From: Bisporella sp. PMI_857
Taxonomy: Eukaryota > Ascomycota > Leotiomycetes > Helotiales > Helotiaceae
Length of the DNA: 46,862 nucleotides
Assembly (NCBI GenBank): GCA_021307315.1
Contig: JAJSPD010000155.1
Span: forward strand, 1-46,862
Reading direction: 5' to 3'
The notes beneath the pieces are model-generated. The model was not told the DNA's origin, made no database searches, and worked only from the letters and a program-made list of their open reading frames with translations. Below are positions 22,640 through 32,610 of this stretch, in pieces. Position 1 is the first letter of the stretch. Each line of letters starts with the position of its first letter. The position numbers were made by a program, and so were the translations under genes.

Positions 22640-22682
22640 AGGTGGTTCTGATGGGGGGTGGTTCGGATGGGGGTGCACGGAC
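22640..22682. repeat. Fot/pogo-like terminal inverted repeat
   Basis: AGGTGGTTCTGATGGGGGGTGGTTCGGATGGGGG... contains a short internal duplication and ends TGCACGGACTTA. It matches the transposon end at 3592-3627. No partner left end was found nearby, so the element is truncated, possibly at the ABC-transporter junction near 22128. Confidence 0.5.
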
Positions 22683-23151
22683 TTACTCCTTTGTTCGACA
22701 GGCGACTGTTTTGATTATGAAAATAGAGTAGAATAGAGGCAATAGAAGATAGATTTCAATAAAATTGACCTGAATTACAGCTTCTGATTGGCTGTAGCCC
22801 CACTTATTGCGGCTGTTCCCGCCGCACCGGCGGTTAAAGGGATAGCCGAGGACTTACCGATTAGGTTTAGTCAGGTTCGGTGCCTGAGGTAATTACAGGG
22901 AAGCCCGTGGATTACGTTATTGGGAGGCTAACTAGTGGGCGCCTAACTAGAGAGATCATCTTTTCGCTTGGACCCATTTTATCTATAACACGACAGACAG
23001 GAAAAAGACAGCCCGCCGTCATTCTGAGATTGGTGAGCGATGCGTTTTCTTCCTGTTGGATTGCTTGTTGAACGAGTTCCTTCGCTGTCCGGGCCCGCCA
23101 TCTTCTAGATTCATACATAGACTTAGCACGATCACAAGTCACGTGAACCCA
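22683..23151. other. No recognisable gene
   Basis: The open frame at 22912-23142 (-) has no known motif. The segment contains a CACGTGA motif next to the LTR start. It may be further repeat DNA. Confidence 0.35.
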
Positions 23152-23405
23152 TGTAACAAATAGAGGGCAACAGGAGGGATTGCAATATAACAGGTAAGAA
23201 ACGTGACTGCAGTAGAATAGTGATGTATTGATATCAAAAGTATGCTTGTCCGTCTAGCAGATAAACTCAAGCTTGCCTTTCTCCAGGAAGCTCTAGCTGT
23301 TTCTTATATCCTTTCAACTGTGCTGTAGCTGTCAGCCTGTGGCTGCTGTAGCTGCATGCTTGTGGCTGCTATAATAGCCGTTTCTAACCGGCTCTGGCTG
23401 TTACA
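23152..23405. repeat. Solo LTR, family B, short form
   Basis: It begins TGTAACAAATAGAGGGCAAC and ends GGCTGTTACA; the termini are inverted copies (TGTAACA...TGTTACA). The flanks ACCCA and ACTCA differ by one transition, a plausible 5-bp target duplication. It aligns along its length with 29082-29508 (AAATAGAGGGCA-CAGGAGGGAT, ACTCAAGCTTGCC, CTGTGCTGTAGCTGT). The partner lacks only the expanded microrepeat. It lies 127 bp beyond the stop codon of the PNP-NACHT-ANK gene. Confidence 0.85.
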
Positions 23406-23531
23406 ACTCATTTTGATATATAAAGATCAGCTCCCCCAAGCCCTTCTTTATCAAAGATATAAAAATACAAAGAATATGAATTGATTAACAATGTCAATGT
23501 GCCTACTATCAGAGGCCAAGGATAGTGGTGT

Positions 23532-26500
23532 CTATCTATCTGAAGTTGCATCAACCTGACCCGTGGTGAGTAGCAGCTTGACAATACCCTCGTGCCCATT
23601 TTCAGTAGCCCATGACAGCGGTGTCTGGCTATTGGTGTCCTTCGAGTCAACATTAACTTTCTTTGTTGCAAGCAGCAGCTTAACAATACCCTCATGCCCC
23701 TTTTCAGCAGCCCACGACAGCGGCGTCCGACCGTATTCGTCCTTCAAGTCAACGTCAACCCTCTCTGTTGCAAGCAGCAGCTTAACAATACCCTCGTGCC
23801 CCTTCTCAGCAGCCCACGACAGCGGCGTCACACTTTCTGTGTCTTTCGAGTCAATGTCAACCTTTTCTGTTGCAAGCAGCAGCTTGACAATACCCTCGTG
23901 CCCCTTCTCAGCAGCCCACGACAGCGGCGTCACACTTTCTGTGTCTTTCGAGTCAATGTCAACCTTTTCTGTTGCAAGCAGCAGCTTGACAATACTCTCG
24001 TTGCCCTTTTCAGCAGCCCACGACAGCGGCGTCCGACCATATTTATTATCCTTCAAGTTAACATTAACCTCGGTTGCAAGCAGCAGCTTGATAATACTCT
24101 CGTGCCCCTTCTCAGCAGCCCACAGCAGCGGCGTCCGACCGTATTCGTCCTCCAAGTTGACGTCAATATTCTCTGTCGCGAGCAGCAGCTTAACAATACT
24201 CTCGTGTCCCTTTTCAGCAGCCCATAATAGCGGCGTCCGACTATTAGCGTCCTTCGAGTTGACGTTAACCATTTCTGTCGCGAGCAACAGCTTAACAATA
24301 CCCTCGTGCAAGTTCTCAGCAGCCCATAATAGCGGCGTCTTACCCTTTTTGTCCTTTGAGTCAACGTTAACTTTCTCTGTTGCGAGCAGCAGCTTAACAA
24401 TACTCTCGTGCCCTTTTCTAGCAGCCCACAACAGTGGCGTCCGACTATATTTACTCTTTGAGTCAATGTTAACCTTCTCCGTCGCAAGCAGCAGCTTGAC
24501 AATACTCTCATGCCCATTTTCAGTAGCCCATGACAGCGGCGTCCGACCGTATTCGTCCTTCAAGTCGACGTCAACTTTCTCTGTTGCGAGCAGCAGCTTA
24601 ATAATACTCTCGTGCCCATTTTCAGCAGCCCGCGACAGCGGCGTCTGACCGTATTCGTCCTTCAAATCAACGCCAACCTTTTCTGTTGCAAGCAGCAGCT
24701 TGACAATACCCTCGTGCCCCTTTTCAGCAGCCCACGACAGCGGCGTCACACTTTCCGTGTTTTTCGAGTCAATGTCAACTTTCTTTGTTGCAAGCAGTAG
24801 CTTGACAATACTCTCGTGCCCCTTTTCAGCAACCCATAATAGCGGCGTTTTACCGTTTTTGTCCTTTGAGTTAACGTCAACTTTCTCTGTTGCGAGCAGC
24901 AGCTTAACAATACTCTCGTGCCCCTTTTTAGCAGCCCACAACAGCGGCGTCTGACCATATTTGTCCTTCGAGTCAATGTCAACCTTCTCTGTCGCGAGCA
25001 GCAGCTTAACGATACCCTCAAGCCCAAAGTATGCTGCCAAATGCAGTCCTGTCATATTCTTTGGGAATTTTTGGACAAACCACGTGTCCAATGAGTGAGT
25101 CTTCTTAGCTAGTAGTGCTTGACTTGACGCCTCGACCCAGGCTTGTTTCTGGAGAAATTCCATAACACCTTGACACGAAGTCGAAGCTTCTCGAGCATGA
25201 CGACCCCAATTGTGTGCTGCGTAGTTGTATAACTTGTTTGATTGAAGCCGTTTTTCAAACCCCCTGTTGGTTTGGCAACTTCCACTCTCGAATTCGCTAA
25301 ATGAAAGGTAGGTTACGCAAATCGTTGTAATACTAGCCTCCGCGTTTGGAAACCATTTGTCTTGCGTACGCTCAAAGTATTCTTGTGCTGTATAGTGAAC
25401 TAATCGAATAATCCCACTTTCCTCATCAATTGTAACTAATCCAGCACATACAGAAACCATATCCTCAATCTCCGGAAAGTTTTCTTTGTCGAGTTCAGAT
25501 TCGCCAGCTTCAACTCCAAGCGCGTGCTGAATCTCCATTGTATCAAGTGGCCTTTTTGCACAAATAATCCATGACAGAACTTGATTAGCAAGCTCTTTTT
25601 GGTCTTTGATCTGGCTATTGATTCGATCTATGGCATTCTCATATGCGTGGTCGTATGCTCCAGATCCTGTGGCCAAATTTTTCAAAGTAGTTCGGATAGT
25701 CTTTGGCGCTGTTTTCCCAATTAAGGATTCGAGATGGAGTTTTGCAAGCAAAAACCTAGTAAAATTAGCGTATTTTAATTGGTGCTCGAAAAAAAAACCA
25801 CACACATCCCATCTACGGCTTTGATAATACTTGTCTTGATATCCTCTTGTAATTCAGGACTCCGAGCCACAAATCCCGGAAGTCGGAACATATGGCTATC
25901 TAAGTATTGTCGAACATCCTCTTCACTGGCACGGATCTCCAGAATTGTGCTCCCCTCAAATTCTTTTTCAATGCTTGATATCGGCCGTGAAGTGGCAAAG
26001 AGATTAACCCCGCACTTTGCGTGGAGGTCAAAGAGGCCTAACAGAAATCTTTGTCGACAGCCGTCGGAAATTTGGCATTCATCAAGTGCATCAACGACAA
26101 TGTAGACTCTCGAATATGCTACCGCCACGTAATGGAGGACTCCCAAAATGTCGCCAAGTGAAGGCCACGTTTGTTTGTCTTTGTGCAGGTTATAGAGCGT
26201 TTTCACACTGTCTGGTATAGAAGGCTGCTCCTGAACAAGTTGCTTTAACAGATTGGCAAATATATCCTTAAGCTTTTGCTCGTGTTGTCGTTTGTAGTCG
26301 CAATATAGGTACGCGATGCCGATATTGTTATCATTTCCAAACCGCGTAATTAGCTCTTCTACTACTATGGATGTGATAATTGTCTTTCCCGCTCCAGGGA
26401 TGCCTGGACAAAACAAAGTCTGCTTATCGGTGTCTACCCACGCCTTGAACTCTGCTGATGCAAGTAGCCACTGGCCAGTCCCTGGCTGTCGGCGATTGAT

Positions 26501-27666
26501 GAAATCGCTCTGCTGGGAACCGTAGTTAACTGGTGTGAGCCAATCCAGGATCTTCTTGTCCTCATCCTTGTCAAACTTGTGCTTTATTGTTTCAACGTTT
26601 GCGTTGGTTCGAGACACAGTATGAAGAACTAATATAATATTAGAAGCACTGTGACAGCTTCCTATAAGCTAGAGAACAACTAACGACTCGTAAGAAACTC
26701 TCCGATTCTCTTCTCAGCTTCGACTTTGTTTGGGGCTATCCGATAAAGAAGGTCCTTTCCATACGCCGCCGCCGCCATTGCTGCGTAGCCTTGCCACTCT
26801 TTATTCTTATGCGAGTCTGAGTAGTCACATATACCGCGAATCACTAAACACGGGAAGTGGTTCATCAACCCAGCTGCTTCCATCTCAAAACATAGAACGT
26901 CCTTCTCCGCAGCAAGTTTGTCCCGAATCGCGGCGTCCTTCATCAATTGGTTTGCTGAAGCAATTAAGCCATAATGGATGGTTGGATCATCCCCTTCTTC
27001 GGCCCTTTCCGGTCGCGATATCAATTCATCACCGCAAACGGCAATACAGCTTGCTTCGTCGTTTGCAGGATGTACAACGGTGCTTTGATATAGCCTGTCG
27101 TTGCTTGCATCCGGTCGCTTGTACTTCTTCCGTAATCTTGGCCTCTTCTCGAGAATATTATTGATAGCCTCTTCAAGCCGATGGCCCTCGATCTCATATT
27201 GCGCCCTGAGTCCACTTATTGCTGTCCGCAGAATCTCTGGTGGCTGGTTTAAGAAGGCCGTTGTTTGGAACTCCTGGCCTTGTATTGTTTTGCCAAAGTC
27301 GTATTCAAATACGCCACCCTTCCCATCGCGAGTCGCGCTGACTACGATGTCGCCCAGACGGATATCGTGTTGTCGACTTGGAGCACCGCCGCCGATACCC
27401 ACCATGAGGCCGATTCTGACATTGGGAAAGCTAAGTAGCATGCGGCTTGCTACTCTTGCCGCAGAGGATGTGCCATACTCACCGTCTGGTAAGACAGCGA
27501 TGACGGTGTTATGTTTCCCAATTTTGCCCAAGGTGTAATCGTTATTGTCATTGGGAGACACATATTCGGGTCCATCATGCTTTTCATCGAGAAAGACTTG
27601 TGCGGCAACGTACTCCGTGCTTATGGCGCATATCCAGCCGACAGTGTAGTCTTTAGGGTTTGACAT
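23532..27666 (-). CDS. PNP-NACHT-ankyrin NLR-like protein, intact
   Basis: ATG at 27666, stop at 23532. Introns 26629-26684 and 25756-25805 give 4029 coding bases and 1342 residues with no disruption. Residues 1-325 form a nucleoside-phosphorylase-like domain ([70 protein letters not shown] split over two stretches). A NACHT ATPase follows, with Walker [11 protein letters not shown] and Walker [12 protein letters not shown], then a winged-helix/linker region ([22 protein letters not shown]). The C-terminus has 15 ankyrin repeats of 34 residues. PNP-headed fungal NLRs are known in allorecognition and cell-death control; PNP is the effector, NACHT the switch and the repeats the sensor. The repeats are so alike that their DNA probably recombines often. 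Confidence 0.93.
23535..25058 (-). repeat. Fifteen near-identical 102-bp ankyrin units
   Basis: Each unit encodes a variant of [20 protein letters not shown] followed by TEKVDVDSKDEYGR-like residues. Units 11 and 12 (about 23800-24010) are almost identical in DNA, including synonymous sites, which indicates recent duplication or gene conversion. Variation concentrates at a few positions: residue 4 (L/S), residues 8-10, residue 13 (S/G), residues 22-25 and the last five. The rest is nearly invariant. Confidence 0.9.
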
Positions 27667-28783
27667 GCCCGCCCGCGGTTGTAGAGGTCGGTCGGACGTG
27701 ACTGAGAGTTCGGCTCAGATCAACTGGTGGTCGGTTCTGGTCGGTTGAGGAGAGTTTCCTACTGAGTTCGATTGCAATAGCTTCCTAAAGATGAAGCCAA
27801 ATACTCGGTATCACAGAGAGATAGATCTTAGCAAAGAAAGAGCTGAGGTGCGGGGTAGTGGGCCCAACGCAACACAGCTGCAGCCACATCATCTCCAATA
27901 AATGACTTTCTTAATAGAATAGAAAGAACTTCACAACGAAGTTCGTGCTATAAAGAGCATAGGTTAAATACAATGTTAGAATAAGGTTTCGGTGCAAGGG
28001 CATAGGATAGGCTTTAGTGTAGAAATAAGGTGATCTTCTAGCGGGACCCAAATGATCGACGCAATGCTACTCCACGCGACGGTTGGAATTGCAGCGATGA
28101 CGCTGATAGCGAGCTTGCCCTCTTGCCTCGATATTTGCCAATTCGGAAGGCATGCTATCATGGAAAACACCACCTTTGACTGGCTAGACAGCGATCACCC
28201 TCCAAATTATAGAACTCCCAAGTCAGCCAAGCCAGCCAAGCCAGCCCAGCAGATCAGCCACGTGGCGAACATGCATTACTACTTCTCCGACTCAGTGGTT
28301 GGAAAAGGGACAAGCAATATGACAAGAATAACCCCGTGTGCATCCACTATGACTTTCGGTGGAAGATTTCCCAACGTGAGAATATTAGAGCTAGACATGT
28401 TTTATCAAAGTGAAAAGTCCTTGATTCTTCTTCAGAATGAGAGAAAACGAGTGATATATACATATTGTAGGCTGAGACCAAACCTATTCCGTACATGGAT
28501 CACGTGACAGTTCACATGACACATAACCGATATCCCGTGACAAATCCCGCCCGCATCAAATCCCACTCAAATTTATCAATTGAACTTATGGTAAAAAATT
28601 AACTAGGGATCTCGGGTTGCGTAAGAACCCTCCATGGACCGAAAAGCTTGCTTTCACAACCACACAGTAGTTCTCAATTGAATACATTTATTAGTCGCCT
28701 AAAATATCTCTTTTTATATGGGGGCCAGCCCCCAAACCCCCGATCCTCGCTGCGCTCGAAACACTTTATGGTGGCATTTGGCC
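27667..28783. other. Intergenic region, no convincing gene
   Basis: It includes the promoter side of the PNP-NACHT-ANK gene. An open frame at 28052-28507 (+, 151 residues) and an antisense frame at 27976-28173 have no recognisable motif; KSAKPAKPAQQ is simple-sequence-like. The stretch 28680-28783 contains a strong GGGGGCCAGCCCCC hairpin and adjoins an LTR-like block, so it may be retroelement DNA. Confidence 0.4.
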
Positions 28784-29034
28784 TGTAACAGCTTGAACCA
28801 CAAGAACAGGAACAGGATCTAGCACAAAACTTGTCACGGCACGTAGGATAGGAGCAACGGCTCAAAGTAATACGGGTAAGAATCGAGAATAATAGAACTA
28901 CAGAACTATGGAAGTAGAAAGGGAAGCCTATATACAGGAGTTCGGATCACGTGACGTGCTACGCGAGTGTCCCCACGGGTGCCTTACAGGCCGTCAGGCC
29001 TTATAGAAGCCGTAGGCGCGCCAGCGCCGTGACA
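28784..29034. repeat. LTR-like block, same terminal type as 46122-46377
   Basis: It starts TGTAACAGC and ends GCGCCGTGACA. The 46122 LTR starts TGTAACAAC and ends GGGCCGTGACA, and both carry TATATACAGGAG about two thirds along (CCTATATACAGGAG here, CCTTATATACAGGAGG there), so they are related. No target duplication flanks it (TGGCC against TATAT). It may belong to a partly deleted element extending left, or be a recombinant. Confidence 0.6.
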
Positions 29035-29081
29035 TATATATATATACTTACGCCAAAAGTTACGTTAAAATATGTTATTTC

Positions 29082-29508
29082 TGTAACAAATAGAGGGCAG
29101 CAGGAGGGATTTGCAATATAACAGATAAGGATAGTGGCTAGCGGTGTAATTGCAATAGTGATGAATTGATATTAGAAGTATGCTTGTAAGTCTAACATGG
29201 AAAGGAAAACTCAAGCTTGCCTTGTTCAGAAGGCTCTAGCTGTTCCTTATATCTTTCACTGTGCTGTAGCTGTGAGCCTGTGGCTGCTGTAGCTGTTGTA
29301 GCTGGAAGCCTGTGGCTGCTGGAGCTGCTGTAGCTGGAAGCCTGTGGCTGCTGTAGCTGTTGTAGCTGTGAGCCTGTGGCTGCTGGAGCTGTTGTAGCTG
29401 GAAGCCTGTGGCTGCTGTAGCTGTAAGCCCGTGGCTGGCCATGGGCGGAGCGTGCCGCTTGCAGCCCTGAAAGTCCTACAGCTGAAAACCCTTCAGCTGA
29501 CTGTTACA
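29082..29508. repeat. Solo LTR, family B, with expanded internal microrepeat
   Basis: TGTAACAAATAGAGGGCAGC...CTGACTGTTACA is flanked by perfect 5-bp direct repeats ATTTC (29077-29081 and 29509-29513). It is the same family as 23152-23405, but about 170 bp longer. The extra length comes mainly from tandem copies of a GTAGCTGGAAGCCTGTGGCT-type unit at about 29255-29435. The apparent minus-strand ORF at 29236-29442 is a translation of this repeat and not a gene. Confidence 0.92.
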
Positions 29509-29513
29509 ATTTC

Positions 29514-29929
29514 TATGCTTGGCCTGTACCACAACTTTTTGGCGTAACTATATATAAATATTACTTTCTGTAGCTTTTCTTAAAATTTTTACAGCCAAGT
29601 TTAATTCGTCAAATCTACCTTTATCGCTTTTCTTTATTCGTGAAACCATTTAAATCTATACATATACGTAAGTATATGTTTAATTAACTACCCGAATTAT
29701 AAGTCGTTAATATTTTTATATAACTCTACTTCTACATTTAATTTTTAGTTTTTAAATTTATTTGATACCTGTAACATATATTTTATTTGTTTTACTTTGA
29801 ACTTGTATTATTTTACGTTTAAATTGCAAAGTCGTACAAGAAATTTAGTTACTAAACTCCAAGTTGTTTTAACTCAGTATTAAATTATTAGGTCCGAGTT
29901 TAAATATTAATATATTATAATTCCTACTT
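29514..29929. other. AT-rich segment
   Basis: No gene. Composition drops to very AT-rich between the LTR and the helicase end, consistent with RIP-mutated repeat DNA or a 3' flank. No motif was recognised. Confidence 0.4.
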
Positions 29930-32610
29930 TCACCGTGCTGAAACCCCAGTCTTTATACGCCAGTTTATAACCAAGTCAAATACCGCCATAGCATTAGTCA
30001 TTTCATGCCCACAAACAAGCTTGCTATGCTTTCGTCCCAGCCATTCTACATACTCCTTTTCGCCGGCCAGTTCTCGCCCAGCAAGCTCTTGCACTTGCTT
30101 CCACAGCTTTTCATCCGCGCATACGGCAAGCGCAATCGGCAAAACCACGTGTTTCCACCGGCAACTAGCTCCTTGAGACCGGAAGCCGTCTGGGCAAAGC
30201 TCTTGTGATACATGGCAGTAGAAACAGCTTAGGAACTGCGCTTGGGGATCTCGCCGGTAGTTAATCTGCCGCTGGAAAGCCATACAGCTTTGGAAAGATA
30301 AACATTCCTCGATTTCGGAACATTCTATCCATTTGTGCGCCGAACTTTCGCCCGTCGCCCCCTTAAACATCCAGCAGATCCGGCACCCCACTGCCCTAAC
30401 TCCTCGATCTCCTCGAGCGCCGCTTCCATGTGCCCCAGCCCACGTGCAACCTTCCGCCCGTACGCCCGGGACATAATCAACCCTTGGGAAGATAACTCGC
30501 TTTTCCAGAGGAATTCTTCCCGCCGGCAGTTGTCACACAAAACACCATCGATCCCTTTGCAGTCCCGCAAGTCGTTATCCAGGCACCGGCCCAAAATGCG
30601 CCGCCGACAACGGTTCGTCCGGATGAGGCTGTTGACTTCGCGCGTTTTCAGCTCAAGGCAGCTATCCTTTTTGGGTCCTCGGCAGGCCAGTCCTTGTCCT
30701 CGATAATAATCACCGCAGTAACAAGCTCCCCCGCTCTCCCGGCACGCCCAGCTTCTTGGGCATAGTCAATAATGCTATGCGGAGCCTCAAGATGAATAAC
30801 ATGTGTAATTCCGGGCACATCAATCCCCGTTCCAAGAGCAGCCGTAGCTACAATGTACGGCGTGTCTCCTCGAAGCCAAGCTTGAAAGCCGGCTTCCCGC
30901 TGAGCAAGAAAGTGAGCATCGCTATCCGCGGGATTCCCGTGGTAATAGTGGCATCCCAGCTGCCGCGCCAGCGCTTTACACTTAGCATGGCTGGTGCAGT
31001 AGACTACACCCTTTTCCCTGGCGCTAGGTTCCCAAGCCGAGCATCCACCAGCTTTTTAGCTTCCATCGGGCCTCGCCCATTCCGTACGCGCAGCACCGAG
31101 TAGTATGCGTTAACGCGGTGGCTAGACGCGCGGATGTAACGAGGGTTCTGCAGCTGCATCGCCTCCTCAAACTCTCGCTGGCAGAGCGGCGGCAAAGTTC
31201 CGGTCAGAAACACAAACGGGCAGCCGAGATTACGAAGAAGCACCAAGCCTCGAAGCTTCCTCCGGTACTCGGTAGCAGCGGTGAAAGTAAGATGACACTC
31301 GTCAAAAACCACCCGATCCAGTCTTCCTGGACACGCAAGTCCGCCGCCATTGTAAAAAGTCATCAGTGGATGCCGCTTCCGCGGACACCAGAACCACCCG
31401 GGCCAGGAATCCCGTGCCTTAGGCCAGTGCTGACAGTCGAGGCCGGCGTCAAGGCAACGGGCGACCAGTTGCCTCTTGAGTTCCGCGTACGGGCTACTAC
31501 GATCGTTACCCCAGACCCAGATAGCATAGCCGGCACCATAAACACCAAGCTCTTCCCGCCGCCAGTTGGCAGAATCGCAACCAGCGGGGTCTCTTTCGCA
31601 GCAGCTAATCGCACGGCTTCTTCTTGTTGTGGCGTGCGGAACTGCGCATGGTCATCCCGCAGAACGCTTCGTAAAGCTTTCAAAATAACCTGGTCACTCT
31701 TGGTTTCCAAAGCTGGCCGCTCAAGATGCAAAACCTTCGGCCGTTTCAACAGGGTCGGCTGCTCGGCCTCCGCTGCTTTTCGCTTCAGAGGTGACGGTGA
31801 TGGCGGCTGGTCAATAAGCCTCAGGAACCTATGCCACCGATAGCTGACCTGCCCAAATATTTCAAGAGAGTCAGCAGTCAGGCGCTTCAGCACATCGATC
31901 GTAACCCGGTAATTGGCTGCAGTCTGACCGGTATGACCGGCTGCCAGGTCATCCGGAACCTCATACTGCTCGTCATCGTTGCCATTGCCAGCATCCTCAA
32001 AGTCAGCCTTCGCAGCACCGCGCTGACGAGCGAGCCGCTTGCTAATAGCAATAGCAATATGCCGCCAGTCCTGAAGCGTAATTCGCCGGCCCATATAGTG
32101 GTGGGTCCACCGGGCCACAGCTTTGGACATCTGGCTGCTGTCCCATGGCCCTATCTCACTATGCCAAATGAAATCGCTTGGTGGGTTCATTTTGTCATAC
32201 AATGCCCAGCGGTCTGCCTCCCAACGATCGGTCAGTGGCCGGATGTAAACCATATACATGGCCATCAGCTGACCTGGCCGCTCAGGCAGAAAGCGTGGGA
32301 TAACTTTAGGGGAGTCGAAATGGGCCAAAGATTTATGATACTGAGTGACGAGCACCACCTCCCCATCAATAACAAAGACATTTCGGTCCCGGTTGATGCT
32401 GTGTAGTAATGGTGGCAAGCTTCCCCTAAATACAAGAGCTAATGCAACGGAGCACGTTCTGTTAAAGGGTCTCAAGGCCGGATCCTTCGCATCAATAGCC
32501 AGCGCCTTAAGAACAGCAAGAACCGTATTACTATGTGACTGTTCAATTTTGCAAATTACGCAGTTTAGCTCGTTCAGCCGTTTCATAAGCCTTGACCAAT
32601 TTCGGAACAT
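29930..32610 (-). pseudogene. RecQ-like helicase with tyrosine-recombinase-like N-terminal region, multiply frameshifted
   Basis: Reading leftwards from about 32560, an LVTQYHKS...KVIPRFLPERPGQL segment precedes RITLQDWRHIAIAISKRL and AGHTGQTAANY, which resemble the box-II arginine/histidine and the His...Tyr end of tyrosine recombinases. Helicase motifs follow in RecQ order: ILPTGGGKSL (I, near 31560), VVFDECH (II), LTGTLPP (III), ALGTGIDVPGITHVI (V), QEAGRAGRAG (VI), then a cysteine-rich C-terminus (CRICWMFKG, CFYCH) ending at 29930. Telomere-linked RecQ helicases of fungi have a similar layout. Seven single-base losses break the frame, near 31492, 31401, 31347, 31327, 31009, 30653 and 30388. 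The N-terminus appears cut, because it starts inside the recombinase-like part and overlaps the end of the chromodomain gene by 68 bp in another frame. Confidence 0.8.

Noticed and set aside
23563..24648. 361-residue plus-strand open frame
   Set aside because: It is the antisense shadow of the ankyrin repeats. The repeated unit lacks stops on both strands, and the minus strand is clearly the coding one.
28052..28507. 151-residue plus-strand ORF
   Set aside because: No motif, no intron context, and simple-sequence KSAKPAKPAQ content. Not supported as a gene.
29236..29442. Glutamine/leucine-rich minus-strand ORF
   Set aside because: It translates the microrepeat inside a solo LTR that has perfect target duplications.
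28784..29508. One full-length retrotransposon bounded by the two adjacent LTRs
   Set aside because: The two LTRs belong to different families and only about 50 bp separates them. The right one has its own target duplication.
31118..31843. 241-residue plus-strand ORF
   Set aside because: It is antisense to the helicase motifs, and the minus-strand motifs are unmistakable.
32543..32610. Chromodomain protein and helicase as one spliced fusion
   Set aside because: I looked for an intron that removes the stop and keeps frame. The GT/AG pairs tested at the overlap either are too short or give the wrong phase.
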